NCBI RefSeq assembly: GCF_003933745.1 | Contig: NZ_RSEB01000002.1 | Location: forward strand, 682,001-746,000 | DNA length: 64,000 bases | Direction: 5' to 3' | From: Glycomyces terrestris | GTDB taxonomy: Bacteria > Actinomycetota > Actinomycetes > Mycobacteriales > Micromonosporaceae | Shown here: positions 52,000 to 60,848 of the stretch, piece after piece | Position numbering within the stretch: the stretch's first letter is position 1 | How the letters are laid out: every line of letters starts with the position of its first letter | The notes under the pieces: generated by a model | The model's database searches: none | Told to the model about the DNA's origin: nothing | The model's input: the letters and a program-made list of their open reading frames with translations, nothing else | Program-made: the position numbers and the translations under genes

Positions 52000-54867
52000 A
52001 TGCGAGTGGAGCTGCTGGGACCGCTGCGGGTCACCGGCGACGACGGCGCCGAGACCCCCGTCCCGGCCGGCCGCCAGCGCGCCCTCCTGGCACTCCTCGC
52101 CCTCGAGCCCGGCCGCCACGTCGGCGCCGACGCCCTCATCGCGGCCCTCTGGCCCGAGGAGGCGCCCGCCAACGCCCCCGGCGCCCTCCACACGCAGCTG
52201 TCGCGACTGCGCCGCGTCCTCGGCGACCGCGTCGTCCACGGCCCCGGCGGCTACCGGCTCACCCGCGTCGACACCGACGTCGAGGAATTCGAGCGGCTCG
52301 CCGCCCGCGCCGAGACCGCCTCCAGAGAGGACTCCCCGGCCGCCGTCCGCGACCTCGCCGAGCGGGCCCTCGCCCTGTGGCGCGGCCCCGCGCTCGCCGA
52401 CCTCGACGGCCCCGCCGCCGACGCCGCCCTCGTGCGCCTCACCGTCCGCCGCGAAGCGGTCGCGGCCCTCCGGATCGAGGCCCGGCTGCGCCTCGACGGC
52501 GCCGAGGCCGTCCTCGCCGAGCTCGCCGCCCGCCACGCCGCCGACCCCCTCGGCGAACCCGACGCCGCCCGCTACATGCGCGCCCTCGCCGCCACCGGAC
52601 GCCGCGCCGACGCCCTCGCCGTCTACGACCGGGTCCGCGCCCGCCTCGCCGAGGAGCTCGGCGTCGACCCCTCCCCGGTCCTCGCCGAAGCCCACCTCGA
52701 CGTGCTCCGCGGCATCGAGCCCGTCGTCCCCGCCGCCGCCCCGAACCGGCTCCCGCAGCCGCTCACCGCCTGCATCGGCCGCGAGGACGAGCTCGCCGAA
52801 CTGCCCGCGCTCCTCGAACGCCACCGCCTCGTCACCCTCACCGGCCCCGGCGGCACCGGCAAGACCCGCCTCGCCGTCGAGGCCGCCCACCGGCTCGCCG
52901 CCGCCGGCCACGCCGTCCGCATGGTCGAGCTCGCGCCCGTCGCCGACCCCGGCAAGCTCCCCGAGGTCGTCCTCGACGCCCTCGGCCACGGCGAGTCCGT
53001 CCTCGCCCGCCGCAGCGACGACCCCGAGACCCGCCTGGTCGAAGCCCTCTGGGGCCGCGACCTCGTCCTCGTCGCCGACAACTGCGAGCACCTGGTCGAG
53101 GCCGCCGCCGGCCTCACCGCGCGCCTCCTCGCCCGCGTTCCCGCCCTCCGCGTCATCGCCACCAGCCGCGAGGCGCTCGGCGTCCCCGGCGAGACCGTCG
53201 TCGGCGTCGGCCCCCTCCCGCTGCCCCACCGCGACGCGCCCCTGGACGAGGTCCGCGCCCACGCCGCCGTCCGCCTCTTCGAGGAGCGCGCCCGCCAGAG
53301 CGACTCCGGCTTCGCCGTCGACGCCGCGAACGCCGCCGCCGTCGTGGACGTCTGCACCGCCCTCGACGGCCTGCCCCTCGCCATCGAGCTCGCCGCGGCC
53401 CGCCTGCGCGCCCTGAGCGTCGACGACCTCGCCGCCCGCATCGGCGACCGCTTCGCGCTCCTCGCCCGCGGCCCCCGCGCCGCCGAGCCGCGCCAGCGGA
53501 CCCTCCGCGCCGTCGTCGACTGGAGCTGGGACCTCCTCGACCCGCGCGAGCGCGCCGTCCTCGCCCGCATGTCGGTCTTCAACGGCCCGGCCGACCTCGA
53601 CGCCTGCTGCGCCGTCTGCTCCGCCGACGCCGACGACATCGCCGGCCTGGTCGAGAAGTCCCTCGTGCAGCGCCTGCCCGGCGGCCGCTACCGGCTCCTG
53701 GAGACCGTCCGCGAGTACGCCGCCGCCCGCCTCTCCGAGGCCGGCGAGACCGCCGAGCGCTACGAGCGCCACGCCGAGCACTACGCCGCCCTCGCCGCAG
53801 CCGCCGAACCGCACCTCATGCGCGCCGAGCAGGTCGAATGGCTCGAACGCCTCGCCCTCGACCACGGCAACTTCACCGCCGCGATCCGCCGCATGATCGC
53901 CGCCGGGAACGCCCCGCTCGCGCACCGCGCCGTCTCCCCGCTCGCCTGGTACTGGTGGATGCGCGGCCACCGCATCGAGGGCCAGGAGCTCGCCGACCGG
54001 GTCCGCGCCATGCCCGGCGAGGTCGAACCGCTCCAGCGCGCCGCCATCGTCCTCGCCGGCACCTGGGGCCTGTGGTCCGGCCGGCTCGACCCCGCCGAGG
54101 TCGGCGCCCGCTTCGCCGCGGCCCAGGCCCTCTGCGAGGAGCACGGCCTCTACGACGCCGACCCGCTGCTGCGCATGATCCCCATCATCCGGGCCCTCCT
54201 CGCCGACGACGAGGCCGCGCTCCGGGAGATCCTCGCCGGCCTCGACCCCGAGCGCGACGCCTGGGTCCGCGGCATCGCGCTCCTGTTCGCCTCCGAATAC
54301 TCCGAGCGCTCCGGCGGGCCCGACGCCGCGCAGGCCGACCTCGCCGAGGCCAACCGCGTCTTCGCGCGGCTGGGGGAGCGGTTCGGGCTCATCGTCACCC
54401 TCCAGGGCCTGGCGGCCGGGCGCATGGCCGACGGCGACTACCCCGGCGCCCGCGCGCTCCTCACCCGCGCGCTGGCCGCGGAGTCCGAGTTCGGGGCCGA
54501 CCTCGCCGACTCGGTGATCGCCGAGTCCCTGTGGCGCCTCGACGCCCGCCACGGCGACGACCCGGCCGCGGTCCTGGTGAGGATGCGCGAGATCGCCGCG
54601 CGCGCCGAGAAGGTCGGGAACGCCGAGAACGTCGTCGCCGCCCGCACCTCCGCCGCGATCTGCCTGCGCCGCCTGGGCCGGCTCGAGGAGGCGCTCGACG
54701 AACTGCTCCTCGGCGAGGCCGACCTGCCGCGGTTCCTCGACTTCGCCGAGGTCGCCGTGCACCTGTACCGCGAGCTCGCGCAGGTCGCGCGCGAGAGCGG
54801 CGACCCGGACCTGGAGGCCCGGGCCGCCGCGATGCTCACCGGCTCGAACTGGCCGTTCAGCTCGTGA
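52000..54867 (+). CDS. BTAD/NB-ARC transcriptional regulator (AfsR/SARP-like)
   Basis: The 955-residue protein starts at ATG 52000. It has an OmpR-like DNA-binding domain (about 10-85), a BTAD helical domain (about 95-240, with ELGVDPSPVLAEAHLDVL), an NB-ARC ATPase (about 260-520; P-loop LTGPGGTGKTRLA, Walker B LVLVADNCEHL, then GLPLAIELAAARLRAL) and a C-terminal TPR-like region. Such proteins regulate secondary metabolism or neighbouring transport genes. The convergent DrrAB-like exporter is the obvious neighbour; the two stops overlap by 11 bases. Confidence 0.9.
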   Translation: MRVELLGPLRVTGDDGAETPVPAGRQRALLALLALEPGRHVGADALIAALWPEEAPANAPGALHTQLSRLRRVLGDRVVHGPGGYRLTRVDTDVEEFERLAARAETASREDSPAAVRDLAERALALWRGPALADLDGPAADAALVRLTVRREAVAALRIEARLRLDGAEAVLAELAARHAADPLGEPDAARYMRALAATGRRADALAVYDRVRARLAEELGVDPSPVLAEAHLDVLRGIEPVVPAAAPNRLPQPLTACIGREDELAELPALLERHRLVTLTGPGGTGKTRLAVEAAHRLAAAGHAVRMVELAPVADPGKLPEVVLDALGHGESVLARRSDDPETRLVEALWGRDLVLVADNCEHLVEAAAGLTARLLARVPALRVIATSREALGVPGETVVGVGPLPLPHRDAPLDEVRAHAAVRLFEERARQSDSGFAVDAANAAAVVDVCTALDGLPLAIELAAARLRALSVDDLAARIGDRFALLARGPRAAEPRQRTLRAVVDWSWDLLDPRERAVLARMSVFNGPADLDACCAVCSADADDIAGLVEKSLVQRLPGGRYRLLETVREYAAARLSEAGETAERYERHAEHYAALAAAAEPHLMRAEQVEWLERLALDHGNFTAAIRRMIAAGNAPLAHRAVSPLAWYWWMRGHRIEGQELADRVRAMPGEVEPLQRAAIVLAGTWGLWSGRLDPAEVGARFAAAQALCEEHGLYDADPLLRMIPIIRALLADDEAALREILAGLDPERDAWVRGIALLFASEYSERSGGPDAAQADLAEANRVFARLGERFGLIVTLQGLAAGRMADGDYPGARALLTRALAAESEFGADLADSVIAESLWRLDARHGDDPAAVLVRMREIAARAEKVGNAENVVAARTSAAICLRRLGRLEEALDELLLGEADLPRFLDFAEVAVHLYRELAQVARESGDPDLEARAAAMLTGSNWPFSS

Positions 54868-55675
54868 GCCGCCGCCGGTAGGCGCGCAGCGACAGCGGCA
54901 CGAACACCGCCAGGATCGCGGCGCACCAGCCGAGGAGCGCGAGCGTCTCGCTCCCGGGCGCCTCGCCCGCGAGGAGCACCCGCATCGTGTCGGCGAGGGC
55001 GGTGAGCGGGTTGACGCGCGCCCACCACTGGACCGGCCCGGGCAGCGTCCCGATCTCCACGAACATCGTCGAGGTGTACGCCAGGGGCATGAGCAGGCTG
55101 ACCATCCACGTCTGGATCTGCTCCTCGGACTTCGCGGTCAGGCCCACCAGGACCATCGACCACGAGCACGCCGAGAGGAACAGCACCACGACGACGGCGG
55201 TGGCGGCCACGCCGGTCCAGCCACCCTCGGCGCGGTACCCGATCGCGAACGCCACGGCCCCGACGATGAGGAGCGCCCACAGGTGCTTCACCATGTCGGC
55301 GGCGACCCGCCCGGCCAGGAGCGCGAACCGCGACACCGGCATCGCGGTGAGCCGGTCGAACACGCCGGTCTTCAGGTCCGCGAACAGGCTCAGGCCGGTC
55401 GTGACGATCGCGAAGAACAGGCCCATGGCGATGAGCGTCGGCCCCGCGTAGTCGAGGAACGCCTGCCAGGTGCCCATCATCTGCCCGCCCATGAAGAAGG
55501 TGATCGACAGCAGGATCATGAGCGGGATCATGAGGTAGTCGACGAGCTGCGCGGGCTGGTTCCGCACCGACGCGAGCGACCGCGCCGTCATCGACGCGGC
55601 CTGCGCGAGCGGGCCGCGCGTCGTCGTCCACGTCGTCGCCGCACCCGGTGCCGCAGTGCTCAGCGGGGCCGTCAT
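54857..55675 (-). CDS. ABC-2 type exporter permease (DrrB-like)
   Basis: The 272-residue protein starts at ATG 55675, overlapping the ATPase stop (ATGA). Six membrane helices are visible. The TGVFDRLTAMPVSRFALLAGR segment between helices 2 and 3 is the conserved cytoplasmic loop of DrrB-type permeases. With the ATPase upstream it forms a two-gene exporter of the doxorubicin-resistance type; the substrate could be a drug or lipid. Its stop overlaps that of the convergent BTAD regulator gene by 11 bases. Confidence 0.9.
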   Translation of the reverse strand: MTAPLSTAAPGAATTWTTTRGPLAQAASMTARSLASVRNQPAQLVDYLMIPLMILLSITFFMGGQMMGTWQAFLDYAGPTLIAMGLFFAIVTTGLSLFADLKTGVFDRLTAMPVSRFALLAGRVAADMVKHLWALLIVGAVAFAIGYRAEGGWTGVAATAVVVVLFLSACSWSMVLVGLTAKSEEQIQTWMVSLLMPLAYTSTMFVEIGTLPGPVQWWARVNPLTALADTMRVLLAGEAPGSETLALLGWCAAILAVFVPLSLRAYRRRLTS

Positions 55676-56628
55676 GCCGCCACCTCTTCCTTCTTCTCGT
55701 CGGTCCGGTGTCCCGTCAGCGTCAGGAACACCTCGTCCAAGGTCGGCTCGTGGAGCCCGAACGCGGTCAGGTCGGTCCCGGCCTGCACCACCCGGGCCAT
55801 GACCGCGGTGGCCTCGCCGGGGTGCGCGACCGGGACGGCCACTTCGCCGTCCTCGACGCGCGGCGCGGCCCCCACGGACCAGGCCGCGAGCTCGGCGAGC
55901 TGCGCCAGCGCCTCGGGCCGGGTCGGCCGCATCCGCAGCACGAGCCCGCCGACGGCCTGCTTGAGCTGCGAGGGCGTGCCCGAGGCGATGACGCGGCCCC
56001 GGTCGATGACCGCGATCGCGTCGGCGAGCTGGTCGGCCTCCTCGAGGTACTGGGTGGTGAGCAGCACCGTGGTGCCCTCGGCGACGAGTTCGCGCACCAC
56101 CTCCCACAGCCGGGTGCGGCTGCCGGGGTCGAGGCCGGTGGTCGGCTCGTCGAGGACGAGGACCTCGGGGCGGCGCACGATCGACGCGGCCAGGTCGAGG
56201 CGGCGCCGCATGCCGCCGGAGTAGCCGGCGACGGCGCGGCTCGCGGCGTGCGCCAGCTCGAACCGCTCGATGAGCTCGTGCGCGCGCGCCTTCGCCTGCG
56301 CCCGGGAGGCCCCGAGGAGCCGGGCGATGAGCACGAGGTTCTGCTCGCCGGTGAGCCCGGCGTCGAGCCCCGCGTACTGGCCGGTGAGGCTCAGGCGCTC
56401 GCGCACGGCCGCGGCGTCGGCGGCGACGTCGAGCCCGAGGACCCGCGCCGTCCCGGCGTCGGGGAGCGCCAGGGTGGACAGGACGCGCACGGCCGTGGTC
56501 TTCCCGGCCCCGTTGGGGCCCAGCAGCCCCAGGACCGTGCCGGGGGCCGCGCCGAGGTCCACGCCGTCGAGGGCGCGGACCTCGCCGTAGGACTTCACCA
56601 GCCCCCGGACTTCGATCGCGTATCTCAT
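55672..56628 (-). CDS. ABC exporter ATPase (DrrA-like)
   Basis: The 318-residue protein starts at ATG 56628. Walker A LLGPNGAGKTTAVRVL, signature YSGGMRRRLDLA, Walker B VLVLDEPTTGLDPGSR and switch TTQYLEEADQLAD are intact. The C-terminal extension (about 220-318, with LHEPTLDEVFLTLTG) is the DrrA-type tail that contacts the permease. Confidence 0.93.
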   Translation of the reverse strand: MRYAIEVRGLVKSYGEVRALDGVDLGAAPGTVLGLLGPNGAGKTTAVRVLSTLALPDAGTARVLGLDVAADAAAVRERLSLTGQYAGLDAGLTGEQNLVLIARLLGASRAQAKARAHELIERFELAHAASRAVAGYSGGMRRRLDLAASIVRRPEVLVLDEPTTGLDPGSRTRLWEVVRELVAEGTTVLLTTQYLEEADQLADAIAVIDRGRVIASGTPSQLKQAVGGLVLRMRPTRPEALAQLAELAAWSVGAAPRVEDGEVAVPVAHPGEATAVMARVVQAGTDLTAFGLHEPTLDEVFLTLTGHRTDEKKEEVAA

Positions 56629-56720
56629 TGCAGGGCGCCTCTCTGCTTGCGGTGGGTGTGGGACCACCTTGGCGCCCTCGGCTTGCACCGGGCTTTCACG
56701 CCGCTTTCACGGCACGCGCG

Positions 56721-56751
56721 AGGGCCGCCCCCGCGGTGCGGGAGCGGCCCT
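56721..56751 (-). terminator. Terminator of the sugar ABC operon
   Basis: AGGGCCGC ... GCGGCCCT with an inner CCCGC/GCGGG helix lies about 12 bases past the stop of the last transporter gene. Confidence 0.6.
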
Positions 56752-56762
56752 GCGGCGTGCGG

Positions 56763-57698
56763 CTAGCCCTTGATGGCGCCGGTGATGACGGCCTTCGTGA
56801 AGTGCTTCTGGATGAACGGGTACATGATCACGATCGGGACGATCGTGCACACGACCACGGCCATCTTCAGCGCCGAGTCGGGCGCCTGCGTCTGGTACTG
56901 CGAGACGTCGGCGGCGGCCCCGGGCAGGCCCTGCGTGGACATGAGCATCCGCTGGAGCACGACCTGGATCGGCTGCGTGTCCAGGCCCGGGATGTACAGC
57001 ACCGCCGAGAAGTAGATGTTCCAGTACCCGACCGCGTAGAACAGCGCGATCACGGCGAGGATCGCCTTCGACATCGGCAGCACGATCTTGAACAGGGTCC
57101 GGAACTCGCCGGCGCCGTCCATGCGGGCCGCGTCCAGGAGCTCGTTCGGGACGCTGTTCATGAAGAAGGAGCGCAGCACGATCAGGTTGAACGCGTTGAG
57201 CGCCATCGGCAGCACCAGCGACAGGTAGTTGTCGAACAGGCCGAGCTTCTGGACCACCAGGAAGCTCGGGTACAGGCCCGGCGCGAACAGGAACGTGAAC
57301 AGCACGAGCATGAGCAGCGGCCGGTGCAGGAGCGAGCCGGGCCGCGAGAGCCCGTACGCCGCGCCGATGGTGAGGACCATCGAGAGCGCGGTGCCGCCCG
57401 CGGTCAGGCCGAGCGTCAGCAGCAGCGACCTGGTGAGCGCGCCGCCGTCGAAGATCTCGTGGTACGCCTGGAGGCTCAGGTCGGTGGGCAGGAGCAGCAG
57501 GTTGCCGCCGGCCCGCGCGAGGGCCTCCTCGCTGGCGAAGCTGGTCGCCACGACGGCCCAGATCGGCAGGACGATGGCCGCCGCGTAGCAGATCAGGAAG
57601 ATCGCCTTGACGGTCTTCCCGAGCCACGAGGGCTCCTCGTCCCAGACGGGGCGGGCGCTCCGGCGGCGGGGCTTGAGTCGGATGTCGGTGGCGGTCAT
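56763..57698 (-). CDS. Carbohydrate ABC transporter permease (LplC/MalG type)
   Basis: The 311-residue protein starts at ATG 57698 and overlaps the upstream permease (ATGA). Six membrane helices are seen. The EAA loop is DAARMDGAGEFRTLFKIVLPM (about residues 204-224), which docks the ATPase. Close in layout to LplC/YtcP permeases of the CUT1 family, which carry oligosaccharides or polysaccharide fragments. Confidence 0.92.
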   Translation of the reverse strand: MTATDIRLKPRRRSARPVWDEEPSWLGKTVKAIFLICYAAAIVLPIWAVVATSFASEEALARAGGNLLLLPTDLSLQAYHEIFDGGALTRSLLLTLGLTAGGTALSMVLTIGAAYGLSRPGSLLHRPLLMLVLFTFLFAPGLYPSFLVVQKLGLFDNYLSLVLPMALNAFNLIVLRSFFMNSVPNELLDAARMDGAGEFRTLFKIVLPMSKAILAVIALFYAVGYWNIYFSAVLYIPGLDTQPIQVVLQRMLMSTQGLPGAAADVSQYQTQAPDSALKMAVVVCTIVPIVIMYPFIQKHFTKAVITGAIKG

Positions 57699-58678
57699 GA
57701 CTTCTGGTAGATCCCTTGCTCTCCGAGGCGGTGGGCGACGTTGTTGGCGACCAGGACGAGGATGAGTCCGATGACGCCCTTGAACAGGCCCGCCGCGGTG
57801 CCGAAGGAGGGGCCTTCGGTGCCGATGACGCTGCGGTAGTAGACGAAGGTGTCGAGCACTTCGGTGGTCTGGTAGCCGACGGCGTTGCGCTGGAGCTGGT
57901 ACTGCTCGAAGCCGACGTTGAGGATGCCGCCGATGTGGAGGATGAGCAGGAGCACGATCACCGGCCGGATGCCCGGGAGGGTGATGTGCCACATGCGGCG
58001 CCAGCGGGAGGCGCCGTCGACCGCCGCGGCCTCGTACAGGCTCGGGTTGATCGAGGCCAGGGCCGCCAGGAAGATGATCATGCCCCAGCCCGCGTCCTTC
58101 CACGCCCACTGGAGCCAGGCGAGGAACAGGAACGAGTCCGGGTTCGAGGTGAACGTCAGGCGCTCGCCGCCGAAGTCGAGGAGCCAGTTGGAGACCAGGC
58201 CGTCCGAGCCGAGGGTCTGCACGAACACGGTGACCACGAGGACCCAGGAGAAGAAGTACGGCAGGTACACCACGGACTGGAAGAGGCTGCGGACCTTGGT
58301 CGAGACGACCGAGTGCATGACCAGCGCCAGCACGATCGACAGCGGGAACAGGAACAGCAGGTTCGCGAACGCGTACTTCAGGGTGTTGAGCAGCGCCGGC
58401 AGGAAGTACGGGTTGGCGAACAGCCGCTCGAACCACGCGAACCCCACGAAGGGGTTCTCCCAGAAGGGCCGGTGCGGGCTGTAGTCCATGAACGCGATGA
58501 TGTTCCAGGCCGAGGGCCAGTAGAAGAACACCGCGAGCTGGGCCAGCGCCGGGAGGGTCAGGAGCAGCAGCGGCCAGTCGTGCCGGAGCCGCTGGGCCAA
58601 GGTCCGCTTGTTCCTGCCGCGGGGGCGGGCCTGCCTCCGGCTCGGGGCCGGGGGCGCTGAGGTCTGGAGTGCTGCCAT
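57695..58678 (-). CDS. Carbohydrate ABC transporter permease (LplB/MalF type)
   Basis: The 327-residue protein has a basic, proline-rich N-terminus and six membrane helices. The EAA loop is YEAAAVDGASRWRRMWHITLPGI. It pairs with the following permease. It starts about 85 bases after the binding-protein gene. No ATPase gene is present in the operon, so the pair probably uses a shared MsiK-type ATPase encoded elsewhere, as is known in streptomycetes. Confidence 0.92.
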   Translation of the reverse strand: MAALQTSAPPAPSRRQARPRGRNKRTLAQRLRHDWPLLLLTLPALAQLAVFFYWPSAWNIIAFMDYSPHRPFWENPFVGFAWFERLFANPYFLPALLNTLKYAFANLLFLFPLSIVLALVMHSVVSTKVRSLFQSVVYLPYFFSWVLVVTVFVQTLGSDGLVSNWLLDFGGERLTFTSNPDSFLFLAWLQWAWKDAGWGMIIFLAALASINPSLYEAAAVDGASRWRRMWHITLPGIRPVIVLLLILHIGGILNVGFEQYQLQRNAVGYQTTEVLDTFVYYRSVIGTEGPSFGTAAGLFKGVIGLILVLVANNVAHRLGEQGIYQKS

Positions 58679-58762
58679 CGCTTGTGAGAGTCCAGTCGGT
58701 GAGTGCCTGCGGGGACGGGAGGGCCGGGCCGCGAACGGGGTCGCGGCCCGGCTCCGGGCGTC

Positions 58763-60448
58763 TTAGCCGTGCAGCTTTTCGTACGCGGCGGTGTAGTGCT
58801 CGCGGCCGGTCTCCCCGCCGTTCGCCTTCCAGGTCTCGACCATCTCCGGGATGGACGACAGGTCGGCGCGGCCGAACGCGATGTCGTTCTGCTGGTCGAT
58901 GAGGACCTGGCCGGCCGACTTGAAGTCGGCGGGGCCCTCGACGCGCATGCCCTCGAAGATGTTCGCCTCGGCGAAGTCCTTCACCGACGCGTTGTACTCG
59001 AAGCGCGCCTGCACCATCTCGGGGGTGCCGGTCAGGAACTGCTGGACGTGCCCGGACATCGTCTTGTAGTTGACGGGCGCCTGGACCACGGCGGTGCCGG
59101 TCTCGTTGAACACCGGGGTGCCGTCGGGGCCGTACGTGAAGTGGGTGCCCTCGACGCCGTAGTTGAGGATCTCGTACTCGGTGGTGCCGTACGGCGCCGA
59201 GCAGAAGTTCGCGAAGTCGAGGAACTCCTCGACCTGCTCCTGGGACAGGTCCTTGTTCAGGAACGTCCAGGAGTCGACACCGGTGTTGACGTGCACGAGC
59301 GGCTCGCGGCCGTTCGCCGACAGCGCGCCGAGCGGGGCGATCGTGCCGCCGGTGCCCTCGGCCGTGGTCTGGTCGATGAAGCCCTGCCACCACGAGATGC
59401 CGTCGAGCTGGAACACGATCGTGCCGGCCTTGTGCAGGGCCTGGCCGTCGAGGGTGCCGGTCGGGGTGTCGGGGTGGACGAGCTTCTCGTCCCACAGGGT
59501 GCGGCGGAACTCGAGCCACTCGGTGTACTCGGGGCGCTCGCAGTTGTGGACGAGCTTGCCGTCGATGTAGGCCCAGCCGTCGCCGCTGGCGAGGCCGAAC
59601 CACTGCGGCGTGAGGTAGTCGGTGCCGGCGAAGGCCCAGCGGCCGTTGGCGTCGTCGCTGACGGCGCGGGCGACCTCGAGGAGCTCCTCGACGGTGGTCG
59701 GCATGGCCTGGCCCGCCGCCTCGAGGAGGTCGGTGCGGGCGAACATGGCGTTGCCGGGGCCGCCGGAGAAGGAGCCGGGGATGCCGAAGACGCGGGCGGT
59801 CTCGGGGTCGTTCGGGTCGGTGGACCACACCGACTGGCCCCACGAGGCGGTCGGGAGGCCCGCGAGCAGCGGCCAGCGCTCGGAGATGTCGCCCTTGACG
59901 ATGTCGGTCAGGTCGTAGAAGGAGTTGACGACCGTCTCCTGGAAGTTCGGGTGCGCGAACAGCATCCAGCTGAACAGCATGATGCCGTCGCCGAACTCGT
60001 TCGCGTTGAGCCACTGGACCGAGGTCTCGGCGAAGGTCACGCCGTCGGCCTGGCGCAGGTTCACGGTGGTGCCGCCGCACGCCTCGGCGACCGCGGCGAA
60101 GTACGGGTCGTCCTGCGAAGGCGCCTCGCCCCACATCGGGACGGTGATCTCGAAGGTCCCGCTGTTGGAGGGGAGCGCCTCGATCGCGGGCACCGGCTCG
60201 GGGTAGGTGGTGAAGCCGGACGGGTGGTTCGGCGGCTCGCCGACGAGGTCGGGCTCGACCGGGAGGGGCCATTCCTTGTACGTGGGCAGGAAGTCGAAGC
60301 CTTCCGTGGCCTGCGAGGTGCCGCTGCCGGACTCGATCTCGCCGCACGCGGCGACGAGGGGCAGGCCCGCGGCACCCGCGGCACCGAGGCCGGCCACCTT
60401 GAACAGGGAGCGGCGCCGGAGGGGCGACCTGTCGGAGGGAGTAGCCAC
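58763..60448 (-). CDS. Extracellular sugar-binding lipoprotein (CUT1, LplA-like)
   Basis: The 561-residue protein starts at GTG 60448 after AAAGGA. The leader RRRSLFKVAGLGAAGAAG with lipobox LVAAC (C35) suggests Tat export and lipid anchoring. At over 500 residues it is of the large LplA class that binds oligosaccharides. First gene of the minus-strand operon with two permeases. Its promoter carries the TTAGT/ACTAA motif shared with the GH31-xylBA operon, so xylo-oligosaccharides are the likely cargo. Confidence 0.88.
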   Translation of the reverse strand: MATPSDRSPLRRRSLFKVAGLGAAGAAGLPLVAACGEIESGSGTSQATEGFDFLPTYKEWPLPVEPDLVGEPPNHPSGFTTYPEPVPAIEALPSNSGTFEITVPMWGEAPSQDDPYFAAVAEACGGTTVNLRQADGVTFAETSVQWLNANEFGDGIMLFSWMLFAHPNFQETVVNSFYDLTDIVKGDISERWPLLAGLPTASWGQSVWSTDPNDPETARVFGIPGSFSGGPGNAMFARTDLLEAAGQAMPTTVEELLEVARAVSDDANGRWAFAGTDYLTPQWFGLASGDGWAYIDGKLVHNCERPEYTEWLEFRRTLWDEKLVHPDTPTGTLDGQALHKAGTIVFQLDGISWWQGFIDQTTAEGTGGTIAPLGALSANGREPLVHVNTGVDSWTFLNKDLSQEQVEEFLDFANFCSAPYGTTEYEILNYGVEGTHFTYGPDGTPVFNETGTAVVQAPVNYKTMSGHVQQFLTGTPEMVQARFEYNASVKDFAEANIFEGMRVEGPADFKSAGQVLIDQQNDIAFGRADLSSIPEMVETWKANGGETGREHYTAAYEKLHG

Positions 60449-60511
60449 GTTGCTGTCCTTTCGGTCTGACGGTGTCGTGAGGGGTTGGATCGGGAGGGGG
60501 TTGGCCGATAA

Positions 60512-60536
60512 TTAGTTCGGCTATTCGATAAACTAA
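60512..60536. promoter_or_regulatory. TTAGTT...AACTAA operator of the sugar ABC operon
   Basis: TTAGTT (60512-60517) and AACTAA (60531-60536) form the arms of a spaced inverted repeat. The right side reads CGATAAACTAA, identical to the GH31-operon operator, and a half CGATAATTAGTT begins just upstream at 60506. It lies 64 bases from the binding-protein start. Confidence 0.55.
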
Positions 60537-60694
60537 CGTAGCGCACGGTGGCAGGGCCCACAAGCCGGGGGTCAAGCGAAACGGGCGCGGATTGATCACG
60601 ATTCGGGAACGGGCCTTGTAGTTGAACGTGCACATAGACCACTGTCAGGGACTGCCCGACGACCGTTTGTCGCCATCCACGACAATGCCAGTCA

Positions 60695-60778
60695 ACGATT
60701 CGCAAGCACCGCCGACCGGGCCGGTCCCCGGCCCGCACGCGTCGCGAAGCGCGCACGACGACTCGCAAGCACTGCCGA
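60695..60778. repeat. Paired 21-bp direct repeats in the ABC/ROK intergenic region
   Basis: The two copies at 60695-60715 and 60758-60778 share 19 of 21 bases (core CGCAAGCAC then GCCGA) and are exactly 63 bases apart, six DNA turns. The region 60449-60848 otherwise holds only the operator at 60512-60536 and no gene. Confidence 0.65.
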
Positions 60779-60848
60779 GACCGCTGCTCGACCACGCCGC
60801 CGGCGTCGGAGCACCAGACGGGCCACCAGCTCGCAACAGGAGGAGAAC

